Positions 9,946-21,327 of a stretch of DNA of 64,000 bases are shown here, in pieces. The position numbers were made by a program, and so were the translations under genes. The stretch lies in the NCBI GenBank assembly GCA_030765065.1, contig CM060990.1:460744321-460808320 (forward strand), in the 5' to 3' direction. Origin of the DNA: Deroplatys truncata. Its lineage: Eukaryota; Arthropoda; Insecta; Mantodea; Mantidae. How positions within the stretch are numbered: position 1 is the stretch's first letter; every line of letters begins with the position of its first letter. The notes below the pieces were generated by a model that saw only the letters and a program-made list of their open reading frames with translations, was not told where the DNA came from and searched no databases.

Positions 9946-11526
9946 GTCGGATACCGGCCGGTTTTTTTTAACCCGACCCGACCTGAATCCGTTGAATAAA
10001 ACTGCGGCTTGGGTCAAGTCCTACTTGGTAATATTTTCTACGTCCAAGGACGATCCGAACACCGGTTACCAGATTCCTGGCACGAAGTGTTCGGACAGTA
10101 CCTACCGTTAGGGGCATGATCCAATTCGATCTTCTCGGTTTGGGCACACATCTAGGTTTGCGAACGCGCCCGGCCCATGCAAGCCTCTGAAATCGATAAA
10201 TATACAAAACCAATAATAATTGTAAAGAAACAATATACCGTAGACCTTTTCTGTTCCTGTGAGTTTCATTGTATGATTAAACATAGCATATGACTGCTAA
10301 GAGTGGAAAAATTTCTGCATGCAAATTTGAAGTCAAAGCATTTTTAAAAATATTCATATCAAATGGAAATAATTACACTACATGGTCGTTTAGACTTTTC
10401 AGGCAATACTTTGAACCTAAGCTAAATCGACAATCATATTGACAATTATTTTACCTATGGTTGTTGTTATATTTTTCAATTAACATACTTTCTTCAAACA
10501 TATATTTAATAGGTTTTGTAAAAGCTAGTGGCTGTACAACTGCGAATTTAAAAACTCTGATCAAATCGGGACTATTCCCAAACATAAATATTTCGAGAAA
10601 ACTACATTTGTAATAATCTAAAAGGGGCATGGGAATTGCAGATTTCATTATAAGGGGTGCATCTAAAAATGTTTGGAAATCATTACGCTAAGCTAATCAC
10701 ATATTCCTGCATATTCTACATCAAATGTTTTGCCGTTCTCACTTTCCGCTTCTTCACTTACCAATACTAGTACAGAGGTCCAAATTGCGAACTTTTCTGA
10801 TACCATAAGGTTACCAGAAGGGAGAACTGGGGAAGGAATTCATATTCCAAAGCGTTGCCTTTCTCCCACTTCGCACATGCATTCCCTCACACCGGCTTGA
10901 ACGACATTGCCCACATGGGCATCTGCAATCTGGTGACGAACCTCGCCATTCCATTAACACATACCACTAAATCTACAATCCAAATTTCTCCTGGACCCTT
11001 GTGCACAGATTTAGTCCCTTGATTTCAACTCTTTTTTTCCTCCCCTTCTGTGACTCTCCACTGCCACTTTCCCCAACCCCTTTACGAAGTTTTTCATACG
11101 TGCAATTCTTTCTTTCATTCTTTGTTTAGCTAATGAAATAAATTTTGAAGCCGGAGGATAGCTGAAAGCGATTCTTTTGTTTTACTGATGGTAGGTGTTT
11201 ATTCCAATGCTGTAGCATTTATACTTCGGGCATAGCACTAGAACAAGTGTGACCTCTGCCGTTTGCCGCCGTAAGCTAAGCGAAGGAAGCGGTGGTCACG
11301 CGAAGCAGTGGCAGCATATTCACTTGCGACGGCGGCTATGCTGGTTTAGCCATTATTGGTAAGCGTGTTGGGTGCTTTATAATCCGCAATTAAGTAAATT
11401 CTTATGTTTGTGACAAATGTCAGTCAGCTTACTATCTTCAGATTGCATCTCTGTTACTTAGTGCAGGTTGTGTTATATGCTAAGCATTTAATAACTATTA
11501 TTTGTGTGAATACAGTGCATAACAAT
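9946..11526. other. No recognisable feature
   Basis: Mixed-composition DNA with a GC-richer patch at 9950-10200 and another at 10780-11000. No motif, tRNA-like element or repeat shared with the rest of the window was identified. Confidence 0.45.
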
Positions 11527-12391
11527 TGCAAAATAGCCACATGTACCCGGCTGAAGGTCTCACCATACGACCAATCTTCTACAGGAACGAGACACTTCTT
11601 TAGACCACCCAAAGACTATGCTGTCTTAAAATGGGAAAATACCATCCTTAGGAAAGGCAGTAAACTTACTCATAACTGTTGTGTGTGACATTCACTTTTG
11701 TACTAACTGTAAGTAAAAGTTAATAGTACCTGTGTAGTAAACGGAGAAACAGTAGAAATACCAAGACAAATATGTAAACCAGGGACGTCATTTAGGAGCG
11801 GTAGGGTGGTCAATTGCCCCCCTCTAGATTACGAGAGATTATTATTAGACTATTGGTTATTATTGCTCTACCAAAAAGAAAAATTACAACAGTACTTTTA
11901 ATACGATTATTTAACATTTGAGAATTAAGAAAATTTTTCTTTTAGGCTAAACGTGTCGTTAAAATTCACATAAAAATTCGGTAAACTGCTTCAGGCCATC
12001 TTGCCCCCCCACCCCAAGCAGAAACTGAAATGACGCTCCTGATGGAAACTAAAGCCAGATACAGTATCCATATGTTTGTCTAAGTACTTTTCAAAGGCAA
12101 AAGTCGCCCGTGAAAAGATACACATTGGTAGGGGACAAAATTGTATTTAACAATACATACTCCCTCTATAAATGAGCCAACAGTGCAAATAAGCCTGCTT
12201 GTAGCAGTTCACTGAACCTGAGAACTTAAAAGGATGCCATGGAGATGATCGCTGTGTTGAATAAATTAAAGAACCGGAAAATAAATTTGATTAGGACACA
12301 ATATAAATTTAAAATCACCAAAGCTAAAATAAATCTTCTAGAGATAACATTGCAAATGCGAAATCAAACACCATTTTAACACATTCAAGAC
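11527..12391 (+). pseudogene. THAP-domain gene or transposase relic, split by a MITE
   Basis: The frame beginning at 11404 holds C-x4-C (CKIATC, from 11527), then HFFRPPKDYAVLKWENTILR with the conserved Pro and Trp of THAP domains. After a small frameshift, VCDIHF follows (about 11677-11695). This is the C2CH zinc signature C-x2-4-C-x35-50-C-x2-H. Further on, 11719-11779 reads VNGETVEIPRQICK, and translation resumes after the insertion at 12049 with LKPDTVSICLSKYFSKAK. A third segment from 12239 (KLKNRKINLIRTQYKFKITK) resembles the coiled coil that follows THAP in P-element-like transposases and THAP proteins. Frameshifts near 11675, before 11719 and before 12239 make it a pseudogene. THAP domains bind DNA sequence-specifically. 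No catalytic domain is seen downstream, so transposase versus host THAP gene is undecided. Confidence 0.65.
11780..12041. mobile_element. hAT-type MITE (262 bp) with 8-bp target duplication
   Basis: The left end CAGGGACGTCATTTAG and the reverse complement of the right end CAGGAGCGTCATTTCAG form terminal inverted repeats of the CAGGGGCGTCA type seen in hAT elements. Both ends continue into a C-run (left GCCCCCC, right GCCCCCCC). The flanking octamers are ATGTAAAC (11772-11779) and ATGGAAAC (12042-12049), 7 of 8 identical, which fits the 8-bp target duplication of hAT. There is no coding capacity. Removing the element and one octamer joins the THAP frame without a shift. Confidence 0.8.
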
Positions 12392-13305
12392 GGTTTACAT
12401 TTTGCATCTCTTAGCACAAAAAAAGAGAAGAAGATGAAGAAAAAAGAAAAAAACAAAACAAAATTATAGTAGACGAGACAATGTTAAGTCAATGTTAACA
12501 AATAAAAAGTGATAAGGTATGACGAATTTACCATTGATTATCTACCTTTGAAAATAAATTCAGTTAGAGACAGTCTTTAAGACTAGTTTACTTCCACTGT
12601 CCTCGGAAGCTCACTTAAGAAAATTAGTAAAGCTTCTTAAATGTCCTTATGGCATGAACTACCATGCTAAAGATGCAGTAGCAGATTTCTTCTTTTTTGG
12701 GGGGGGGTAATCGAAAAGGAACAGAGCGTACGTGCTGGAGTGCTAATTTTCGATGAAACGAAACTAGGGAAGAAATGCAGTTTAACAAAAATACACCTGT
12801 GATGATCATTCATCCAGTGTTGACTTTCTGCACCCAGACATGCTTCAATCTATTTACATACCTGTAAAGCTTACTTTATCTAAAGATAGAAATTGTGAAT
12901 ACAAATCTGAACTTCCACTCACCTCTTTTATAAACAAAGTGCATTCTCCTATAAATTAACTGAAAATAAAAACATTTGCAATAAAGAAACAAATTGAAGA
13001 AATATTTAAATTGTGGGCAGCAAATTTCATATTCGAGACTGGAAAAACAATGTGCTGAACATAACTGAAATTACTGCTGGAAAAAAATGTTTGGTTTATT
13101 ATTTAGCGGGATTAAAAATAACAACATGCAAGCTGAGTTCCACACTTCTCCACCCCAAATCAACAGCAAATGTCCCTGCTTCTCCAAAACTAATTCATAT
13201 TTCAATTCTGGCAAGGCCCGGTCATTCTTAAGTATGCATCAAGAAGTGTTTAGGATATTCTATTATGTGTGGAAAAGGTTGTCTCTGAAAAGCTATGGTG
13301 TTAAA
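12392..13305. other. No recognisable feature
   Basis: AT-rich DNA with an A/G-rich low-complexity run at 12417-12460 and a G-run at 12702-12709. No gene or repeat shared with other regions was identified. Confidence 0.45.
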
Positions 13306-13602
13306 ATTTAAACTGAGTTTATTTATGGACGCTCTTTAACTAGTATGGTCCTTAGCGTCCCATTCTATATTGAGCGTGAAAGACCGGAAATTTTACTCAA
13401 AGGTCTCTTTATCAGGCTTGAGGTTCTTTTACGTGCTGTAAACCTACGACTCGGGCCCACAGGCTTTATTTCGCTTCCGAAGAAAGCAATGCTAAGGATT
13501 TTTACGCCCGAAAAAATCCATCGATCGCCCTCCGCCGGGTTTGAACCCGCGACCTCGGGAACTAGACGCTAGCATGGTATCCCTAGACCACGGAGGACGA
13601 CA
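13306..13602 (-). mobile_element. tRNA-derived SINE, family B, copy 1
   Basis: Head at the right end: on the minus strand GTGGTCTAGGGATA is the A-box region and GCGGGTTCAAACCCGGC the T-arm/B box, in the order and spacing of a tRNA. The body runs to a 3' end reading GCGTCCATAAATAAA on the minus strand. The same body and end recur at 15712-15998, which fixes this as a repeat family. Confidence 0.85.
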
Positions 13603-14559
13603 AGCTATCCTGTGCAAACAGTTTGTGGGGTAATATAATTTTGGAATGCCTGGATGTTAACTGTGATTCAAGTGAAGTGGCCGCAGTTAGGTTGCTGTGA
13701 AGAACTTGTTATGTACCTTCTGCCTAAACTTGTATTCATTCTGAAATGCAGGTGTTTTCTCCCCACTAAAGAAATAAGAAATGAGATCTCATTGTCTAAA
13801 CCAGCATAATATTCTCGGAAATACTCAAAGATTCCCAGGAGCTGAAGTCTTCAAAAACATAAGTTACTGATGTTATACAATACGTTAGTAGCGCATGCAT
13901 GGTTTCATTTCGTCGCTTCAGCAGCGGTGCCATCTAAGCGGTGGACCACGGCAACTTCAGGAGAGCGCACACTTCTTATTCTATGCGCTATGCTTCCGGT
14001 TGAAGTAGTCGTCAAAGCATAGTGATCAATAAATACAACTCTCATAAAGAAAAGCCAAGGAAAAATTAGTTTTTGATAGGTACAGCATACAAGAGTAAAT
14101 ATTCTTATTCTGAAAATCTGCACCAAAATGCCCTACTTACCCCTAGTCTGTCCGCCTAGTACAGCCTGGTTGCCACTCGAAGGGAAATGTCTTACCTAAC
14201 TCCTCCTTTTGTTCATCTTCTTGTGTCACCATGAAATTCAACAACACCCAAGACGGCCTAGAAAGGGCAATGCCAGCGAGTGTCACGAAACGGTAAGCTT
14301 GGTTTTCTATGATGCTAAGAACTACATAAACATTTTTTTTACATATGTTATATTTTTGACTGAGCGCAGGTGATAGGGTTTTTTTTTAACTGACATAGCA
14401 TATCCGATCACCCTTGTGCCTACCGCCACTGCGACTTAAAATAACAGTTTGGGGAGGAAATTGGAAGCACAACTTTTTTTTTTGTTTTGTTAGTACCATT
14501 TATACCTCGCCTTTAACTACAGTGGTCTTATCGGCGGCCTTTCCTTTGGAACTTATTGC
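13603..14559. other. No recognisable feature
   Basis: Nothing gene-like. Short T-runs occur at 14333-14341, 14380-14388 and 14475-14484. Confidence 0.45.
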
Positions 14560-14785
14560 CTAAGGCAATAGTGTTAACTCGTATTCGCCTGTCGTTGAGT
14601 TTCTTTGGGTTTTAATCATTAGATCATACGCACATTCACACTCTCATTCATACTTCCAGACTCTGAGGAGGATAGGAAATAATCTTGGCTAGAGAAGAAT
14701 TCCCACTCCCCAGCCGGGAATCGAACCCGGGATCCCTCGCACAGCAGGCAGGTGCTCTATCGACTGAGCTACGGGACCAGCATGG
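14560..14785 (-). mobile_element. tRNA-derived SINE or tRNA-like pseudogene
   Basis: On the minus strand GTAGCTCAGTCGATAGAGC (D arm, A box), an anticodon-like stem-loop with CTGCTGT, and CCGGGTTCGATTCCCGG (perfect T arm, B box) lie in tRNA order at 14703-14780. The acceptor arms pair poorly and a non-tRNA body follows to about 14560, so a SINE is more likely than a functional tRNA gene. Confidence 0.65.
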
Positions 14786-15314
14786 GACAGAATACTAGTG
14801 GAAGAAAAAAACAGATTCAAAGGATGTGTTAAGAAATCTGAAAAAAATAGTAGTTTTCTAAGGTCAAAATTAATTTTGGAAGACTGAGAAACGTGCTGTA
14901 TATCATACCGTTATAAAATGTCAACAAATGTATTTACCCCATTTTCAATAAGAGAGTTTCCTGAGTTCTGATTCCAGCTGCGCCTGTTGAATGTAATTAG
15001 TATAGGAATAGTGATATTTTACCCTCTCTTTTTCCGTTTTAACAAACACAAAAAATTGAAATGTAGCATTATGGCTAACTAAACAACATTACACGGAATT
15101 TTGTGATCCCTACTCTCTTTCCACTTTATTCAAAATGTTCTGACCATACTACTATGCAGATGCTGTGCTTCCCTTTTATCTAGAAAACAAAGAAAATGTT
15201 ACTGCTTCTCAATGGAATAAAGGATGAGGCATTTAAAGCTACCATTTTAAATATCTTGCGAGCTGTTTTCACTGGACTGAATGGTATCTAAGAGCTAAGA
15301 AATCTAATCAATGG

Positions 15315-15317
<3 letters not shown>

Positions 15318-15408
<91 letters not shown>

Positions 15409-15410
15409 GT
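15318..15410 (+). repeat. (TAG)n microsatellite, ~31 units
   Basis: Nearly perfect AGT/TAG trinucleotide run with one substitution near 15400. The minus-strand poly-Thr reading frame across it is a by-product of the repeat. Confidence 0.97.
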
Positions 15411-15711
15411 AAACATACTCAGACAAATTAGTAATGCAACAGAAATTAAACTAAACAACAGCTGTACAATAATAATGACTGTTAATGCATGTTTTTGCTT
15501 CAAATAATTAACAGTTAAATCAAGATTTAGCTTTTACACATTAAATAGGTTATGGTAGCTTCGAATAATTAATTTGGAAGAAGGAAAGCTGAAGAAGAAT
15601 TAGAATAAGAAGGAGAAGCAGAAGATCCTTCCTTAATTCCCAAAACAATGTTCACTTACTTTTATTATATGAAAGTTCAATAGCGATGTACTTATTACTA
15701 AAGAGATATTA

Positions 15712-15998
15712 AATTAAATTGAGTTTTATTTATGGACGCGTTTTAACTACTATGGTGCTTACCGTCCCATTCTATATTGGGCGTGAAAGACCGGAAATGT
15801 TGTTCAGAGGCGTCTTTATCGGGTTTGAGTTTGTTTTAGGTGTCGTAAATCCACGACCACCAGCTTTACTTCCTTTCCGAAGGAAGCCATGCTAAGGACT
15901 TTTACGTCCGAAAAAAAAATCCATCGCCCTTCGCCGGGTTTGAACCCGCGATCTTGGTAACTAGGCTTAAGATGATGGGTTTGAGCGTGGCACGGAAT
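15712..15998 (-). mobile_element. tRNA-derived SINE, family B, copy 2
   Basis: Second copy of the family at 13306-13602, same orientation: shared TTTATTTATGGACGCG at the left, CGTGAAAGACCGGAAAT in the body, and the GCCGGGTTTGAACCCGCGA T arm near 15936-15954. The A-box end is degraded and its right border is uncertain. It abuts a hAT relic on the right. Confidence 0.8.
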
Positions 15999-16082
15999 AC
16001 ACGTTGACTCGACAGCGAGCATAGGTGGACATACAGGTAAACAACTAAGTGCAGTGCACCCAAAAGAAGTGCAACAAAAAAC

Positions 16083-16435
16083 ATGCCAATTTCCAAGGGC
16101 ATAACAATAATAGAAGAAGTGTCAGAAAAAATCAAGAAAAGACTTTCAGGACTTTGCTTACAGAGGACAACGAATAAATGGCAAAACATTCTACAGAAAA
16201 ATAAGGGCCATTTAACAACTTGTAACATGATGAAGAATACAAAATCATCAGACGATAGCACAGTATACTTGACATTGCACCATTAACGTCCTGTAATTTT
16301 GAAAGAAGCTTCTCGCAGTTCAAAAACTGCTTAACTGATTGACGCCGACGTTTGACATTCGATAATTTAAGAATGTCTATAGCAGTGCAGTGCAATTCGG
16401 TTTGTGATGGCTCTGAAGCTATGACGGAATCGTAA
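16083..16435 (+). pseudogene. hAT transposase, C-terminal relic with dimerisation domain
   Basis: From 16083 one frame reads ISKGITIIEEVSEKI and KWQNILQKNKGHLTTCN. A one-base shift near 16265 moves into DIAPLTSCNFERSFSQFKNC (from 16271), then LTD, a TGA at 16340-16342, and RRRLTFDNLRMSIAVQCN up to a TAA at 16433-16435. The S-C-x-x-E-R-S-F-S block followed by R-R-x-L-x-x-x-N-L is the hAT C-terminal dimerisation region. The internal TGA lies where the family has Arg, consistent with a CGA-to-TGA change. The catalytic RNase-H-like core is absent. It may be related to the hAT-type MITE at 11.8 kb, but no sequence link was found. Confidence 0.7.
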
Positions 16436-17559
16436 AGGCAATTTCTTCTAACTTTACTGATGTTTCAACATATCCCTCATATTTGTATATTATCATCTGC
16501 TAGGCCTTAACGAGTGTTGCATTTCTCATTTTCAGAATGTGTGCTTCGCGTGGTTTGTGTATATCGGAGGTTAACACAAACACTGGTCATATAGCTGTAT
16601 AACGCCTATGCACACGTAACCTGATGACAAACCGCACAAACCCCTCATCTTTACTTGTTTCCTATTTGCAATAACAACTGAGATAGACGCCTTATTGATA
16701 TGATTTGATTTAGTTTATTTCTGCTCACTGGTTATTGTTCCATTATCACTTTGTGCTCTGAATGCCCCTTTTTTCGGAAAAATAATAATAAATAGCTATA
16801 CCCTATGGACCAGTAGCAGGAACATATTTAGATAGTTTAAAATTAAACAATGTCTTTAACATGGCAACTACATTGCGAAACAATGTTCAGCGTTAAACAG
16901 CGTCTAAAATCTATATTTAATGGCGAATGTTTAAACAAGTCAGAGAACATTGTTTAACCTCAAATCCCGGCATTTCCCTCTCAGAAAGGCAGTTCTGAAA
17001 GGGTAATTCCAGAATTTCCAAACATGGAGGTTGACAGGGTTACAACAAATCACACCGGTGTAGTGTGCTAAAATTAAATAAAGAAAGTGAAGCGTTTCAT
17101 AAACACGGAAGAGTATATGCTGCAATAAGTGTAATTTAGAATACGAAGCTTGCAAACAAAGACAATTCTGCCTGAAAGTATACGAAATCTGTATCAGTGG
17201 GGTGTTGAATAAGAATAATCTTAGTTACAATAACTCACCAACTTAAGTCTTGCTCTAACATGACGGTGCTGCGGAAAACTGCCGTTGAAACATTCTATTA
17301 TTTATTCTCAGGTTGCTTTGTGCTTCACCAAGGCTTTCTTTCCAATTATAGGATTTACCCTCCAAGATACCCTAATCCTTGCCAGTGGCAGACAACACGA
17401 CAGCTTAAATAAGATCAAAACACGAAATAACGGTAAACCTTATTACGATGCATTGTTGTGTCCTAACATATTAGCCAATAAACATTCAAGAAAGATAAGT
17501 AAATACAACCTAATAATGGTATATGAATAATGACAAAATATCATAGAAACAAAGCACCC
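16436..17559. other. No recognisable gene
   Basis: Intergenic-type DNA. A short inverted repeat (TTAAACAATGT at about 16843-16853 and its complement at 16947-16957) brackets about 90 bases and might be a degraded small element. Confidence 0.4.
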
Positions 17560-17935
17560 ATTAGGATAAGATTAGCTCTGCTTACACCTTCTCCCCTAAT
17601 AACAGCCTTCTGAGACCTCAGTTTTCGCGCCTTAAACAGGAATTTGCCTGTCCCCTCCTGGTCCTCTCTGCCTGCCAGTAGAGCACAACATGCACTTAAT
17701 GCTTTATTCGAGGCGGTAAAGGATCTTCCTAAATACTTTTCCCTCCATTCCTCCGTGCCCATATATATGCACTCAGGATCCCTTCTAATCGCAAATAAGG
17801 CAGATTATCGTGCATTTTCCATCAGAAATCTTTATTATCTTCCATGTACCAAGTCTAAACCACATGAGCCTCTGCCTAATGAATCTGGCCCGTGTTTTGA
17901 TGTTTTGCTTTGTACTCCACTCCAATTATTTTAAC
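17560..17935 (-). pseudogene. LINE ORF2 C-terminal relic (zinc-knuckle region)
   Basis: On the minus strand, 17935 downward reads FIRQRLMWFRLGTWKI, then SDGKCTI and C-L-I-C-D, stops, then a frame with HIYMGTEEWREKYLGRS and SACCALLAGREDQEGTGKF followed by LFKARKLRSQK. The layout C-x2-C-x7-H-x4-(C) followed by TEEWREKYL matches the Cys/His motif found after the RT (or RNase H) domain of many arthropod LINEs. At least two stops and one frameshift are present, and the last Cys is Gly here. Similar composition continues to about 18260 but cannot be assigned. Confidence 0.55.
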
Positions 17936-18260
17936 ACCGGCTGTACTTCTAACGGTTTTCCGTACGTTGCCCAAATGTTCGTTGACTGTATATATCCAAG
18001 AGGTGGTTATTAATCTTCCTTCACACTGACCCGTCACCCAAATGTAGCCTATCCCTGGTTTCCAAACCTTTCTTCAATTTTGATGCCAATGTCGCATTCC
18101 CTCCCATTCTCAGGTGTTCATGGTAGCACACCGCCCTAACTAGAGATTGGTCTTCACGAACTATTCTCATCCAGTGTCTTAAATGCTCTGGTTTTTCCTT
18201 TTAAATGAGACTTTAAATGTCTTACTGTATGCTTACCTAGATGTTTAAAATAACTGCACA

Positions 18261-18761
18261 TGCGTTGTTCAGCCTTAAGAATGAGAGACTAATCTCGTAA
18301 ATTCTTCCATAGCTAAGATAAAGAATCTTCCCCGTCCTCTCCAACCAGAAGACATTCAAGTTACTAGTGGGAATCTAAGTTCATTAAACCATGTTTTAGT
18401 AATCCACATATAAAAATGTTATTTTTGGAAACAATCCTTTTGGATAACCATGTTTACTTATTTATTACGTCTTTGCTTTACACTTCAGGAGCAATCTCAT
18501 TGTCCGGCACGTCTACGATGCATAGGAGTGAAGACAGATCATTTTCTCTAGGGCCTTCGGTTCGGAACATAACTAGGCACTATAACACCATGACAGGGGA
18601 AAGGTTTCGCTGTCGCACCACGTGGTATGTAGTTTCAACTGAAATACCCGGATGATCAATTACTAGCTTGTGCCATTATGCCGGCTGTTGCTGGCAAGCT
18701 GATGTCGAGTTAACATTGTGCGCACTAAACACAAATCAGGTTAACAATGCCATGGTTCTGC
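18261..18761. other. No recognisable feature
   Basis: About 500 bases between the LINE relic and the TTAA-flanked MITE, with no motif or shared repeat seen. Confidence 0.4.
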
Positions 18762-19268
18762 TTAAGTCAATGTATTTCTGAAAATCCAAAAATCTATTCT
18801 TGTGATTGCTTTGAATTTTTTGACATATATTCAAAACAAAAAATATGTAGAGCGCACGATATTTTAACGAGCTTTGTCAAACCGTTGTTAACTTTTTCAA
18901 AGTGAGTTAACGAAAATAATTGATTTCATCTGAACTATTTACAAGGTTTTAATAGTTCACAACAATATTTAAATCCATAATTCCTGAAATGGTCCTAAAA
19001 ATTTCGAACTAATAAGCTATATACTGTGCTTCAATGAGCACTTTGAATAGTGAAAAGCGCTGAAAAAAAGGAATTGAGGAAAACGGGTTTAAAGTTCAAC
19101 GCCATGCTTAATAAATGATACAGAACCGATTAAATACCATCTGTGCCTTTAAAATTGTTGATATATTATTAAAAACAATTTTGTAGCATGAAAGTACAAG
19201 TCATAAATATAAAATGTAAAAAAAAAAAAAAAAAAAAAATCGAAAATTTCACAGATACATTACCTTAA
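18762..19268 (+). mobile_element. TTAA-flanked MITE, copy 1
   Basis: TTAA (18762-18765), then GTCAATGTATTTCTGAAAAT; at the other end the complement of GGTAATGTATCTGTGAAAT followed by TTAA (19265-19268). The ends are inverted repeats of about 20 bases, flanked by TTAA on both sides as expected for piggyBac-like targeting. The inside is non-coding and includes a 22-base A-run (19218-19239). The body is similar to 39426-40091 and, more weakly, 20663-21327. Confidence 0.7.
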
Positions 19269-19774
19269 TGAGTACATCATTTCCTAATAAGCACAGTGTT
19301 CAAATTAATGTAATGTGACCTGTACATATATATTCTATTTTCACATATACACGTGTCAACGCAAAAGGTTACTGTAATTGTAACATAACATTATACAGAG
19401 CGTTTCTTGGGTTTGTCGCCCACTGCATGGCAGATCGGTCAGTGAAGCTTAGCTCCCGCTACACTTCGCATCACTTCAGTCCGATTGCTGCTGTTGCCGT
19501 GTTCAAAATCCTTGTGTGCTTTAAAGAGCTGTCATGTTGGAGCTTTGCTATAGTTTTCATATGCCGTTACATATTATTTATACACACATACAATTTTCAT
19601 TTAAGAAACATTGTTGAAAAACAGAATCTTGAAGACATGTAAAATTATGAAGGTTATTTTAAGGATATTTCCAGAAGTACCTGTTTCGCTAGACATACTC
19701 TACAAAAAATTGCCAACAAATTCACTGGAAGCCTTCTTAACAAAAAGCTAAGGAGTAAGAAAGATTGTGCTTAC

Positions 19775-19811
<37 letters not shown>

Positions 19812-20662
19812 GCAAATGGAGCACAAACTCGCACTTATTAAAAATAACTAAACAAAAATCAGACGATAAGCTGACCTAGTTTTAAGATAAACAGTTTTCT
19901 AATTAGATGTCAGAATGTCAACTTTTTCAACACCCCTGTGTATTTTCATTGTAATTCTATTTCGAAATGTGATGATTGGGATTAGTGCCCAAATAGTACA
20001 TTAATTTCCCTGGGAATAAACATTCTGTCTTTGCCAATTCGCCAGGTGTCGGAAAACGGACGATAATATCAAGAATCACCCTGTAATATTTGATTTTATA
20101 AGCAGAAACTAACCTCATTGCAAACTTAGAAAACTACAGATATCATAATGCAGCACCTATGAAAATCCTAATCTACAGAACCCGCCAAAGTTTAAAAAGG
20201 GGTTACGGAAACCAATCATTTCAACTGCACTATTCAAAAATAAATAACTGTTATTAGTTCTCTAGGTTGTTATTATATTTCAAATTTTGCACTGAAGGCT
20301 GTCCCTTATACTCGCGACGAATAAATGACTGCAAGCGAGAGACTACACGGGAGATAAAGACTCTTTCTGTGTGCTATTCCTAAGTGAGGTTTACTAAACA
20401 ATTTATTCATGCTTTCTGAGAGGAAACATGCCCGGGACTGTTTGTGCCGGAAACATAGCATCGCCCCAAGCAATATATAATCCTGCGACTTTCGAATCTA
20501 CACACTACACGCTTAGTGCCCAATTAGCACAAGAATAGTTTTCATAAACTCATGTTGTCACTGCGTCTTGAATGTTTGGTCACAATAGAAAGCTTTAGTT
20601 CCAGGTGCAGATAAACATGAAGCATATAAGCTGTTGTTTTTACTTTCTCTGCAGCTTATCTA
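19269..20662. other. Non-coding, contains one microsatellite
   Basis: Apart from the (GA)n at 19776-19810, no gene, tRNA-like element or shared repeat was noticed. Confidence 0.45.
19776..19810 (+). repeat. (GA)n microsatellite
   Basis: About 17 uninterrupted GA dinucleotides. Confidence 0.97.
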
Positions 20663-21327
20663 TAGGTAATGTATCTGTGGAATTGGAAAAATCCACAGTA
20701 TGTAAGATAACATATTAAAATTTAAACCATTTATTACACACAATAACAGCAACGTTTTCTCATGTTTCAAAATTCTACCTTACACCGTTATTTAAATATT
20801 AAAATTGTACTGTCTAAACTTATTGCTCTAATACAAATGCTGCATAAGATGCAGTTTTAAAAATATTCACATAAAAATTCGGGTTTTATAGAATATGAGC
20901 TTACAAAGGACCTTACAATTAGGTGGTTTTGATTAACCCTTACTTTTTGTACCAATATTTTTTTTTCAAAACTTAATTTCTCAAAATGGAGCATTATTTT
21001 AAAAATAAAGTATAGATTTTTTTCTTTAATGTAATTTTCAGAGACAGTAAAATATATTGAAACAAATTAGTAAAACATTCATCGTGCGTAGCATATCGAG
21101 TATTGACAGTTGGTGGAAAAGGTTTCCGAGAAAACAAGGTTGAAAGTTGGGCGACCTATTAATAAGGATGCACCTGTTCATTTATATCTTAGTTAAATGG
21201 TAGTTTAAACGTGGCAAGTAGCAAAGACGATATGCTTTCTTAAGGTTTAGAATACATACATTATATTATTAAAATGAATTTTTTTGAGTTTTCACAATTT
21301 TTGCTCGTCTCACAGATGCATCACCTA
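20663..21327 (+). mobile_element. TTAA-type MITE, copy 3 (diverged)
   Basis: The left end AGGTAATGTATCTGTGGAAT and the right end (complement of AGGTGATGCATCTGTGAGAC) form an inverted pair matching the ends of the copy at 18762. The flanking tetramers are now TATA-like and CTAA-like, so a former TTAA duplication is possible but mutated. A stretch near 21131-21170 (GAAAACAAGGTTGAAAGTT) aligns with 19078-19100 of copy 1. Confidence 0.5.

Noticed and set aside
14703-14780. Functional tRNA gene (Ser GCT-like anticodon)
   Set aside because: The T and D arms are good but the acceptor stem does not pair, no long variable arm is present, and a SINE-like body follows.
15288-15503. Minus-strand ORF with a long Thr run
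   Set aside because: It is the translation of the (TAG)n microsatellite; there is no independent coding signal.
16843-16957. Short inverted repeat TTAAACAATGT bracketing ~90 bases
   Set aside because: The arms are only 11 bases of AT-rich sequence, there is no target duplication, and no second copy was found.
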